Source: Pseudomonadota bacterium
GTDB taxonomy: Bacteria; Pseudomonadota; Alphaproteobacteria; Puniceispirillales; Puniceispirillaceae
DNA length: 64,000 nt
Reading direction: 5' to 3'
Assembly: GCA_027620495.1 (NCBI GenBank)
Contig: JAQCEA010000001.1
Span: 169,441-233,440, forward strand
Shown here: one piece after another, positions 31,944-40,501 of the stretch
Position numbering within the stretch: the first letter of the stretch is position 1
Layout of the letters: the number at the start of each line of letters is the position of its first letter
Program-made: the position numbers and the translations under genes
The notes under the pieces: generated by a model
Seen by the model: the letters and a program-made list of their open reading frames with translations, nothing else
Told to the model about the DNA's origin: nothing
Database searches by the model: none

Positions 31944-33242
31944 ATGAGCGGCGACTATAAATTCGACACATTAAGCCTGCATGCCGGACATGTACCGGAT
32001 GAACGGCATGGGTCACGCGCGGTGCCGATCCATCAAACCACATCCTATGTGTTCAAAGATACCGAACATGCCGCCGCACTGTATAATATGGAACAAGGCG
32101 GGCATCTCTACACACGCATTTCAAACCCGACCGTTGCCGTGCTGGAACAGCGTATTGCCGCGCTTGAAGGCGGCGTGGCAGCCACCGCCACCGCATCTGG
32201 CATGGCCGCACTTGCCGTTGCCATTATGACCATCTGTTCACAAGGCGATCATATTGTCGCGTCATCCCGCATGTATGGGGCGAATATTAATCTTCTGGAA
32301 AATACATTGCCGCGATTTGGCATCACCACTAGCTTTGTCGATCCAACAAATGTTGCCGCCATCGAAGCCGCCATCCAGCCAAATACAAAAATCGTCTTTG
32401 GCGAGGTGATTGGCAACCCCGGGCTTGATATTATGGATGTCCAGGCTGTGGCAAAAGTAACCGCCAAAGCTGGCGTGCCTTTGATGCTTGATTGCACATT
32501 TAACACCCCATGGCTGTTAAAGCCATTTACGCTTGGGGCGAATATTATCATTCATTCATTGACCAAATGGATTGGCGGACACGGCATCGCCATTGCCGGT
32601 GCGGTTGTTGATGGGGGTAATTTCGACTGGGGCCAGAATGATAAATTCCCGACAATTGCTGGCCCACATTACGCCATGGATGGCATCAATTTCTATGAAG
32701 AATTTGGCCCAGCCGCCTTTACCGCAAAATTTCGGGCAGAGGGGATGTATAATTTTGGGCCTAGCCTGTCGCCAACCAATGCCTTTCATATTTTACAGGG
32801 CATGGAAACCCTGCCGCTGCGGATGCAACGGCATATGGACAACACTGAAAAGATGCTGGCATTTTTATCAGAAAGTGATGCTGTGGCATGGGTGCGCCAT
32901 CCGTTGCGTGATGATCACCCCGGCCATAAAATTGCCAAACGCATGATGCCGCGCGGGGCCGGTTCGATTATTGTTTTCGGATTAAAAGGCGGGCGTGAAG
33001 CTGGTCGTGCCTTTATTGAATCGGTTGAACTGGCATCGCATCTTGCCAATGTTGGTGATGCCAAAACGCTGGTGATTCATCCGGCCAGCACAACACATTC
33101 ACATATTTCGGCAGAGGCCATGATCGAAGGCGGATTGTCCGACGACATGATCAGATTGTCAGTGGGGCTGGAAGATTTTGATGATCTGCGCGCTGATTTT
33201 GAAACCGGCTTTCGGGCGGCAGCAAAAATCGCCAAAGGCTGA
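31944..33242 (+). CDS. metY: O-acetylhomoserine sulfhydrylase-type PLP enzyme
   Basis: PLP enzyme of the Cys/Met metabolism family. At 432 residues it has the longer form typical of MetY, which makes homocysteine from O-acetylhomoserine and sulfide. Motifs are YTRISNPTVAVLEQRIAALEGG, SGMAALAVAI, SRMYGANINLL, and the PLP lysine K208 in HSLTKWIGGHG, with SVGLEDFDDLRADF at the end. AAAAAGGTAGCGATC precedes the ATG. No SAM-sensing riboswitch is evident in the 76 bp leader. A methionine-gamma-lyase activity cannot be excluded by sequence alone. Confidence 0.9.
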   Translation: MSGDYKFDTLSLHAGHVPDERHGSRAVPIHQTTSYVFKDTEHAAALYNMEQGGHLYTRISNPTVAVLEQRIAALEGGVAATATASGMAALAVAIMTICSQGDHIVASSRMYGANINLLENTLPRFGITTSFVDPTNVAAIEAAIQPNTKIVFGEVIGNPGLDIMDVQAVAKVTAKAGVPLMLDCTFNTPWLLKPFTLGANIIIHSLTKWIGGHGIAIAGAVVDGGNFDWGQNDKFPTIAGPHYAMDGINFYEEFGPAAFTAKFRAEGMYNFGPSLSPTNAFHILQGMETLPLRMQRHMDNTEKMLAFLSESDAVAWVRHPLRDDHPGHKIAKRMMPRGAGSIIVFGLKGGREAGRAFIESVELASHLANVGDAKTLVIHPASTTHSHISAEAMIEGGLSDDMIRLSVGLEDFDDLRADFETGFRAAAKIAKG

Positions 33243-33286
33243 AAAAACCAATACAAGCCGACGAGAGACGATAAAAGGGCAATCAC

Positions 33287-34084
33287 ATGAAACACCAGCT
33301 TAACGGCATTGATATCCATATCGCAACCGGCGGGCGCAATTTTGACGCCGCTGGCGAGGTGATCATCATGCTTCATGGCAGTGGGCAAAACCATCTGACA
33401 TGGGTTTTACAAAGCCGCTATTTTGCCTATCGCGGCTATGGAATTTTCGCCCCGGATTTTCCCGGCCATGGATTGTCGGGGGGCAGCCCGCTGGAATCGA
33501 TTGAAGATATGGCGGCATGGGTCATCGCATTAATGGATAGTCTTGATGTCAAAACCGCCATATTGGTTGGGCATTCACAAGGGTGTCTGGTGGCGATAGA
33601 GGCCGCCGCCGCCTATCCAGACAGGATCAAACGTGTCGCCTTGATCGCCGGGGCGATGGCTATCCCTGTCAATCAACAGCTTTTGGATATGTCGGAAAAA
33701 GCCCTCGCCAAAGCCATCAATGTCATGACAAGTTGGGGCCATGGGCCGATGGCGCATATGCATGATAATACCCAGCCCGGCCATTCTTTTATTGGCTATG
33801 GCCAGCGGCTTATGGCGCTGAATGACAATGACGCATTACGGGCTGATTTGAACGCTTGCAATCGCTATAAAAATGGACCTGAAGCGGCAAAATCCCTGAC
33901 CCAGCCGGCGTTATGCATCTTGGCTGAAAATGACCGGATGACACCGGTGAAATTTGGCCGTGAGATGGCAACAACACTGAACCATGCCGAAATGACAATT
34001 ATTGCGGGGGCGGGCCATATGTTGCCTGCTGAATACCCGGCCGAAGTTAACGCGGCCTTGCGTTCCTTTTTTCAACAATCCTGA
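33287..34084 (+). CDS. Alpha/beta hydrolase
   Basis: A 265-residue serine hydrolase of the alpha/beta fold. The oxyanion segment is IIMLHGSGQNHLTW, the nucleophile S97 lies in GHSQGC, the acid is expected in AENDRMTPVKFGREMA, and the histidine in GAGHMLPAEYP. Nucleophile-elbow sequence differs from the usual GxSxGG by a Cys. Substrate is unknown. It lies 44 bp after metY and 15 bp before the beta-oxidation gene, suggesting one transcript. Confidence 0.88.
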   Translation: MKHQLNGIDIHIATGGRNFDAAGEVIIMLHGSGQNHLTWVLQSRYFAYRGYGIFAPDFPGHGLSGGSPLESIEDMAAWVIALMDSLDVKTAILVGHSQGCLVAIEAAAAYPDRIKRVALIAGAMAIPVNQQLLDMSEKALAKAINVMTSWGHGPMAHMHDNTQPGHSFIGYGQRLMALNDNDALRADLNACNRYKNGPEAAKSLTQPALCILAENDRMTPVKFGREMATTLNHAEMTIIAGAGHMLPAEYPAEVNAALRSFFQQS

Positions 34085-34099
34085 TCACAGAGCTGTTTT

Positions 34100-36433
34100 A
34101 TGACACACGCCCCTTTTAAATCAATCGCGGTCATTGGTGCTGGCACAATGGGAAGCGGCATCGCCGCCCAAATTGCCAATGCCGGACATCACGTTTTATT
34201 GCTTGACCTTGGTGCAAAAGACGGCACAAGCAAAGCCCCAGCGGCGGCGGCTTTGGACCGGCTATTGGCCTCTGACCCCCCGCAATTGATGCATAAAAGC
34301 TATGTCGAGCGCATCACCCCGGGCATTATTGATGAAGATTTTGACAAGCTTGCCAGTTGCGATTGGATCATTGAGGCGGTGGTTGAACGTCTCGACATAA
34401 AAAAAGCGCTATATCAGCGCTTGCATGACACCATCAACAGCGATTGCATTGTCAGTTCAAACACCTCAACCATACCAATCCGCTTGCTTGTCGAAGATAT
34501 GCCGACCGGGTTTCGGCAAAAATTTGCGATCACCCATTATTTCAATCCGGTGCGCTATATGCGTCTTTTGGAATTGGTGCGCGGCACCGATACGCGTGAT
34601 GACGTCATTGACCGACTTGCCGATTTTAACGATCGCGTTCTTGGCAAGGGCGTGGTGCGCTGTGCGGATACGCCCGGGTTTTTAGGCAACCGGGTGGGCG
34701 TCTTTGCGCTTCAGGTTGGCATTGATGAAGCCATTCGGTGCGGCCTGTCAATTGAAGATGCCGATGCGCTGATGGGGCGGCCAATGGGCATTCCAAAAAC
34801 TGGTGTATTTGGCCTTTATGATCTGATCGGCATTGATTTGATGGCTGATGTTGTGACCTCGCTAGGCACAATTTTGCCGGATGGTGACGCGTTCCATGCG
34901 GTTGGCGGTGACAACCCGATGATTGCCGAGATGATTGCCACTGGCTTTACTGGCGATAAAGGCAAAGGCGGATTTTATATGACCGATGCCAACGGGTTAC
35001 GGATGGCCCGCCAGCTTGCCGGGCATACAGGCAATGGCCTGCCCGCTTATGGCGTTGCCAGCAAAGCCTTGCCAAAATCGGCCATTGCCGCGGCCGAAGC
35101 CACCGCCCGTCAAGATGAACCGTTGTTGCCAATTATAGATGGCCGCGACCCGCAGGCACAATTTTGCCGCCGGGTGCTCGGCCGGGTATTACATTATGCG
35201 GCGGGGCTGATCCCCGATGTCACCACAAACCCGCAAAATATCGATGATGCGATGAAGCTTGGCTTTAACTGGCAACGCGGCCCGTTTGAAATGATTGATG
35301 CCATTGGCAGTGAACGTTTTGCCGCACTTTGCGACGAATGCGACCTATCGGTGCCAAACATCCTTGCCGATGGCAGCCCGACCTATAGTGTCAGCCAACG
35401 CCAATTGCTTGTGCGCCATGAATGTGGGGTGCGCCATCCAGTCAATCTGCCAGATGGTGTGATGCGCTTTTCTTTGACCCGCCGGACATTGACACCTGTG
35501 TTAACCAATGATGCCGCTAGCCTATTTGTGCTTGATGGAGATTTGCGCCTTATTGAATTTCATTCTAAAGCCAATGCGCTGACAGATGAATCGATGCAGA
35601 TCGTTGCCGCCGCCGCCAAAGACCATGGCAAAGGCATAATCGTTCATAATGACGCCCAGCATTTTTCTGCCGGGGTTGATCTTAATGCATTTCGGGCGAT
35701 GATTGAGGCGCAAGATTGGGACGGCATTGACGGCTTTTTATGGCGCTTTCAGATGGCCGTAAAAGCGCTGAAATATGCCCCTGTGCCAGTTGTTGGTGCC
35801 CCATCAGGCCTTGGCGTGGGTGGCGGCTTTGAAGTATTGGCACATTGCGACAAGCTGGTGGTTCACAGCAATTCGGTTTTGGGACTTGTTGAATCAGCTG
35901 TTGGCGTGGTGCCAAGCGGTGGCGGCGTTAAAGAAAGCTATCTGCGCTGGTATCAACAAACCGGATCATGGGATGAAGCAGCATGGAAATGTTGGATGAA
36001 TATTGGCTATGCGGCAACCGGTTCGTCACCTGAACTATCGGCAAGACTGCAATATTTTAGGCCTGATCAAGATGAAACAATCATGAACCGCGACCGATTG
36101 TTGCCCCGGGCGATCGCGCTTGTTGGTGAATTGGCAGCCAATTACCAGCCGCCACAGCCACCAAACGCACAATTGGCGTCGGCGTCACTGGCAGAAAAAA
36201 TGGCTGATTTTATGCAAGCTGGTGTAGATAAGGGTGATTTCATGCCGCATGACAAAACCACGGCCATGGCGATTGCCAGCATTATGGTGCAATCCGCCGG
36301 TGACGCGGCTGATGTAGATGAAGATACGCTTTATGCACGTGAACGGGCGGCGTTTATCAGCTTGGCAAAAACCGCACCGACGCACCAACGGATCAGCAGC
36401 ATGCTAGATGACGGGGCGCCGGTTCGCAATTAG
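34100..36433 (+). CDS. Bifunctional 3-hydroxyacyl-CoA dehydrogenase / enoyl-CoA hydratase
   Basis: Multifunctional beta-oxidation enzyme of 777 residues in the order dehydrogenase then hydratase, the reverse of E. coli FadB. Residues 1-320 hold the NAD fold (VIGAGTMGSGIAAQIANAGH, VERLDIKKALYQ, SSNTSTIPI, FAITHYFNPV, DTPGFLGNRVG). A second 3HCDH C-terminal piece follows at about 345-410. The crotonase domain spans about 470-680, with the oxyanion segments HFSAGVDLNAF and LGVGGGFEVLAHCD. The layout matches proteins annotated 3-hydroxyacyl-CoA dehydrogenase in alphaproteobacteria. A thiolase partner is not in the window. Confidence 0.93.
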   Translation: MTHAPFKSIAVIGAGTMGSGIAAQIANAGHHVLLLDLGAKDGTSKAPAAAALDRLLASDPPQLMHKSYVERITPGIIDEDFDKLASCDWIIEAVVERLDIKKALYQRLHDTINSDCIVSSNTSTIPIRLLVEDMPTGFRQKFAITHYFNPVRYMRLLELVRGTDTRDDVIDRLADFNDRVLGKGVVRCADTPGFLGNRVGVFALQVGIDEAIRCGLSIEDADALMGRPMGIPKTGVFGLYDLIGIDLMADVVTSLGTILPDGDAFHAVGGDNPMIAEMIATGFTGDKGKGGFYMTDANGLRMARQLAGHTGNGLPAYGVASKALPKSAIAAAEATARQDEPLLPIIDGRDPQAQFCRRVLGRVLHYAAGLIPDVTTNPQNIDDAMKLGFNWQRGPFEMIDAIGSERFAALCDECDLSVPNILADGSPTYSVSQRQLLVRHECGVRHPVNLPDGVMRFSLTRRTLTPVLTNDAASLFVLDGDLRLIEFHSKANALTDESMQIVAAAAKDHGKGIIVHNDAQHFSAGVDLNAFRAMIEAQDWDGIDGFLWRFQMAVKALKYAPVPVVGAPSGLGVGGGFEVLAHCDKLVVHSNSVLGLVESAVGVVPSGGGVKESYLRWYQQTGSWDEAAWKCWMNIGYAATGSSPELSARLQYFRPDQDETIMNRDRLLPRAIALVGELAANYQPPQPPNAQLASASLAEKMADFMQAGVDKGDFMPHDKTTAMAIASIMVQSAGDAADVDEDTLYARERAAFISLAKTAPTHQRISSMLDDGAPVRN

Positions 36434-36454
36434 CCAACGCGGCAGTCATCCGGT

Positions 36455-38008
36455 TTATCCATCAAGCAAAATATTGAATCGGCGCCGCAAATCTGCATCA
36501 ATTTCGGCAGATAAATGCGTTGGGTGGAAATGATCCAAAATCTCTTGTTTGCGCTTGATGGCTGTTTCAATCAGATTTGGTTTGCCAAGTTCTTCCCATT
36601 CTTTCGGGCTGGAACGATCACCAATCAACGGATAGATATATTCGGTCTGCATTAGAGAAATTGTCTGGTCATGCCCCAGATAATGACCGGGCCCACCCAT
36701 GCAAACATCTTTTATCACCTGAATATCAAGCGTTGTTTGATTGACTTCGATTCCGCGGACACAACGCATACATTGACCAAGCATATCATTGTCAATGATC
36801 AGGCTTTCAAGGCAAAAGCCAAGGAGTGAGGCATGCATACCGGCCGCTTCATACACCATATTCAAACCAGACAGGCCAGCCATCACCAATGTACTGCCTT
36901 TTTCATATCCAGATTGCGCATCTGGCATTTTTGAATCTGCCATTCCAGCCGCCGCACCGCCCGGCAAATCATAATATTGCAGCATTTGCGAACATGCGGC
37001 GGTTAACAGCCCCTGTTCCCCGGAGCCGCCCGACATCGCCCCGGTTCGTAAATCCGATACAAATGGCCAAGTCCCGCAAATACATGGATGCCCCGGCTTC
37101 ATTGCATTGACATAGACCAGACCCGCAATCACCTCGGCCAAGGCCTGCGCCACGGCCCCAGCAATACTAGCAGGCGCGGTGGCCCCGGCCTGACCAGCCG
37201 ATAACAGCAATACCGGCATGCCAGCATGAACCGCCGCTTCCATTACCAAACATGACTCTGTGGCAAAGCGTAACGGTGGCACCACAAAACAGTTGCTGTT
37301 TGACACAAACGGGCGCGCCCGCCATTTATCCTCGCCGCCAGCAACGCTGTGCAGCAATTCAATTGACGGGGTCATATGATGCGCCTCGGTAAAGCTGACC
37401 CCAACATGTTTGGTTGTCCCCTTGACCGCCGCATAAATAGTATTGAGGTCAAGGTCGCATGGGTCGGTGATGTCGCGTGCCACCATCGGGCGCTGAAAGA
37501 AATGGATGTTATCCATCTTTTCGACAATGCGCGCAGCGTCATAAATGTCGGCTAGATAGGATTCGCGATAGTTATTGCCGATCACATCAACAACATGAAC
37601 CGCGGCGCCAGCTGTGCCATAATGTACGCGCGACCCCGACAACAGCATGTCATGTTTTGGGTCTTGGCCATAAAGGGTGATATGCCGCGCACAATTTGCT
37701 AGCGTATCTTCGACAAGGCTGCGTGGAAAACGAAGCCGCCCATCTTCGCCTAAAATCGCACCGACCTTGGTCATGTAATCAATGCCTGACTGCGGGGCCT
37801 GACTAAGGCCAATCTCGTCAAGAATTTGAAACACTGTATCATTGATCGCCTTCATCGCGGCGTCATCTAATGGCCGGAATTGCCCCCCTGACAAACCGGC
37901 ACGCACCGGCCGCAAATCATCAGCCAAAGGTGCTGCCCGCAGGGTACGGCGGGCCTCGCGCCCACCACTGCGGCGGCTTGATCGCAGAAATAAACGTTCA
38001 ATAGTCAT
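36455..38008 (-). CDS. Trimethylamine methyltransferase (MttB) family protein, non-pyrrolysine
   Basis: A 517-residue member of the MttB superfamily. The N-terminus is basic, then LDEIGLS, HYGTAGAAVHVVD, YLADIYDAARIVEKMDNIHFF and PCICGTWPFVSDLRTGAMSGG are family segments. There is no in-frame TAG, so it is not a pyrrolysine-using trimethylamine enzyme; relatives such as MtgB move the methyl of glycine betaine to a corrinoid protein. No corrinoid-binding protein gene lies next to it. ATG 38008 follows AGAGGATAGCC; the preceding GTG is less likely. It is last in a four-gene operon with two dimethylglycine-dehydrogenase-like genes. The substrate is inference from context. Confidence 0.85.
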   Translation of the reverse strand: MTIERLFLRSSRRSGGREARRTLRAAPLADDLRPVRAGLSGGQFRPLDDAAMKAINDTVFQILDEIGLSQAPQSGIDYMTKVGAILGEDGRLRFPRSLVEDTLANCARHITLYGQDPKHDMLLSGSRVHYGTAGAAVHVVDVIGNNYRESYLADIYDAARIVEKMDNIHFFQRPMVARDITDPCDLDLNTIYAAVKGTTKHVGVSFTEAHHMTPSIELLHSVAGGEDKWRARPFVSNSNCFVVPPLRFATESCLVMEAAVHAGMPVLLLSAGQAGATAPASIAGAVAQALAEVIAGLVYVNAMKPGHPCICGTWPFVSDLRTGAMSGGSGEQGLLTAACSQMLQYYDLPGGAAAGMADSKMPDAQSGYEKGSTLVMAGLSGLNMVYEAAGMHASLLGFCLESLIIDNDMLGQCMRCVRGIEVNQTTLDIQVIKDVCMGGPGHYLGHDQTISLMQTEYIYPLIGDRSSPKEWEELGKPNLIETAIKRKQEILDHFHPTHLSAEIDADLRRRFNILLDG

Positions 38009-38025
38009 CACACGGCTATCCTCTT

Positions 38026-40497
38026 CTATAATCGCACCTGAAGTGCCTTTGGATCATACATTGGGCGAAAGCTGACATCGGCATCAACCAACTGACCAGC
38101 CACATCAATCTGGTAGCTTGATTGCAATTGTTGTTGTGCCGTTTCCCCAGCCATTTTGCACTTTACATAGCCAAGACCTATCGCGGCACCAAGATGATGC
38201 CCATAATTTCCACTGGTTAGATAGCCAATTAATTCACCATCACGCAAAATAGCTTCATTATGATAAAGCAATGGCCCTGGGTCTTTCAGGCGGAATTGCA
38301 TCAACCGCTGTGACAATCCATCATTGCGTTTGGCCCGCACAGCATCAGCGCCAATCATGCCGCCAAAACGCCCCACCGGTTTATCTTCCTTGACGGCAAA
38401 TCCCAGACCAGCTTCAAGCACATGATCCTCATTCGAAATATCATGGCCAAAGTGACGAAAGGCTTTTTCAATCCGGCAACTATCCAGCGCATGTAACCCG
38501 CATAATGCCAAGTCGTGGTCTTTGCGCCGTGCCATCAATGTTTCAAAAACATGCCCCGACATATCCGCTGGAATATAGAGTTCCCAGCCTAATTCCCCGA
38601 CATAAGTGACCCGGTGCGCCCGGCCCACAGCGTGACCAATTTCAATTGGCTGCATTGTACCAAAAGCAAAATCATCATTTTCCAGACTTTGCGGGATTAA
38701 TGGTTGCAAAAATTGTCGGGCATGCGGCCCCATCACCACCAGCACCGATTCAGCTACGGTCATATCAATGGCATAGGCGTGGGCGTCATCTGGTATATGC
38801 AATTTGATCCAATGCAGATCACGCCGGATCGTCGCCGCTGGCGTCACCACAAGAAATTCATCATCAGCAAGCCGGGTAATGGTGACATCTGCCTCGATAT
38901 GGCCAGATTCATTGAGGAATTGCGTATAGACAATTTTACCAACTGGCACCGCCACATCATTTGCCGCGATGCGCTGTAAAACAGCTTCGGCGTCACGCCC
39001 GACAAGTTTAATTTTGCCAAAGCTAGACATATCAAAAAGCCCCACCGACTGACGCACAGCTAGATGTTCGGCGGCGCTGTAATCGAACCAGTTTTGGCGT
39101 TTCCAGCTATATTCATAGGCCGCTGTCTTGCCAGCATGAACAGCCGCTTCTGGCAAAAACCAGTTCGCCCGTTCCCAACCGGCCACCTCGCCAAAACATG
39201 CCCCCTGATCCGCCAGATAATGATGTATCGGTGACCGGCGCACACCGCGCGCCGAAGCAAATTGCCGATACGGAAAATGATCCGCATATAATAGGCCTAA
39301 TGTTTCTGAAACGCGGGCCTGCAAATAGCTGCGGTTGGCCTGAAATGGCTGCATCCGGCGAATATCAACATCCCATAAATCAATTGGCGCATTGCCAGTT
39401 TCCATCCATTCGGCCAGTACCATACCCGCACCACCAGCCGACTGAATGCCCACCGAATTAAACCCAGCCGCCACAAAAAAGTTTTCAAGTTCAGGTGCCT
39501 CTCCCAGAATATAACGATCATCTGGTGTAAAACTTTCTGGCCCATTGAAAAAGGTTTGAATACCCGCTGTTGCCAGCATCGGAAACCGTTCAATAGCCCG
39601 TGCCAAGATCGGTTCAAAATGATCAAAATCTTCGGGCAAGGAGTCAAATTCAAAATCTTCAGGAATGCCATCCATGCCCCATGGTTTGGAATTTGGTTCA
39701 AACGCACCAAGAAGAATTTTTCCAGCATCCTCTTTGTAATAGGCACATTCGTCAGGCACCCGCAAAACTGGCAGATTGGCTGTTAAACCTGGCATGGCTT
39801 CGGTGACAATATAAAAATGTTCACAAGCATGTAGCGGCACCGCCACACCAGCCATATGGCCAATATCACGCGCCCACATACCGCCCGCATTTACCACATA
39901 GTCAGCGGTAATATTGCCAGCATCGGTGGTCACACCGGTGACACGGCCAGCGTCTTTGGTAATGCCGGTGACCTTTACGCCCTGATGAATGGCCACGCCA
40001 TAATTACGCGCACCTTTTGCCAGTGCCTGCGTGATATTTACTGGGTCAGCCTGACCGTCTTTTGGCAGCCACACCCCACCAACCGCATCATCAACCGACA
40101 AACCGGGATAGCGTGACGCGATCTCAGAAGGAGAGATTTCATCAATTTCAACACCAAACGCCCGGGCCATTGCCGCTGAACGGCGCAATTCTTCCATGCG
40201 TTCATCCGTCAGCGCAACGGTGATGGACCCATTGCGTTTAAAGCCGGTGGCGACACCCGTTTCAGCCTCAAGACCGAAATAGAGTTCTTGAGAATATTTC
40301 GCCAGCCGCGTCATATTCTGTGTGGCGCGTAATTGCGCGATTAGACCAGCGGCATGCCATGTTGTGCCGCAAGTTAACTGTTTGCGTTCCAGTAACACAA
40401 CATCACGCCAGCCAAGTTTGCCAAGATGATACGCGATCGAGCAGCCAACAACGCCGCCCCCAATAATGACCGCACGCGCATGCGATGGGACTGCCAT
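38026..40497 (-). CDS. FAD-dependent dehydrogenase / GcvT fusion (dimethylglycine or sarcosine dehydrogenase type), copy 2
   Basis: An 823-residue two-module enzyme. The N-terminal DAO-type FAD domain begins VIIGGGVVGCSIAYHLG and has CGTTWHAAGL, whose histidine matches the covalent FAD site of dimethylglycine dehydrogenase, then ERFPMLATAGIQTFFNGPESFTPDD (read in segments). A GcvT aminomethyltransferase domain fills about 440-823 with FDMSSFGKIKLVGRDAEAVL and LGFAVKEDKP. The reaction expected is oxidative demethylation of an N-methyl amine with transfer of the carbon to tetrahydrofolate. It starts 4 bp after the other copy, so it is a paralogue in the same transcript. Confidence 0.9.
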   Translation of the reverse strand: MAVPSHARAVIIGGGVVGCSIAYHLGKLGWRDVVLLERKQLTCGTTWHAAGLIAQLRATQNMTRLAKYSQELYFGLEAETGVATGFKRNGSITVALTDERMEELRRSAAMARAFGVEIDEISPSEIASRYPGLSVDDAVGGVWLPKDGQADPVNITQALAKGARNYGVAIHQGVKVTGITKDAGRVTGVTTDAGNITADYVVNAGGMWARDIGHMAGVAVPLHACEHFYIVTEAMPGLTANLPVLRVPDECAYYKEDAGKILLGAFEPNSKPWGMDGIPEDFEFDSLPEDFDHFEPILARAIERFPMLATAGIQTFFNGPESFTPDDRYILGEAPELENFFVAAGFNSVGIQSAGGAGMVLAEWMETGNAPIDLWDVDIRRMQPFQANRSYLQARVSETLGLLYADHFPYRQFASARGVRRSPIHHYLADQGACFGEVAGWERANWFLPEAAVHAGKTAAYEYSWKRQNWFDYSAAEHLAVRQSVGLFDMSSFGKIKLVGRDAEAVLQRIAANDVAVPVGKIVYTQFLNESGHIEADVTITRLADDEFLVVTPAATIRRDLHWIKLHIPDDAHAYAIDMTVAESVLVVMGPHARQFLQPLIPQSLENDDFAFGTMQPIEIGHAVGRAHRVTYVGELGWELYIPADMSGHVFETLMARRKDHDLALCGLHALDSCRIEKAFRHFGHDISNEDHVLEAGLGFAVKEDKPVGRFGGMIGADAVRAKRNDGLSQRLMQFRLKDPGPLLYHNEAILRDGELIGYLTSGNYGHHLGAAIGLGYVKCKMAGETAQQQLQSSYQIDVAGQLVDADVSFRPMYDPKALQVRL

Positions 40498-40501
40498 GTT
40501 C

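Noticed and set aside
36455..38008. Pyrrolysine-containing trimethylamine methyltransferase
   Set aside because: The frame contains no internal TAG, and no pyl genes or corrinoid protein genes are near.
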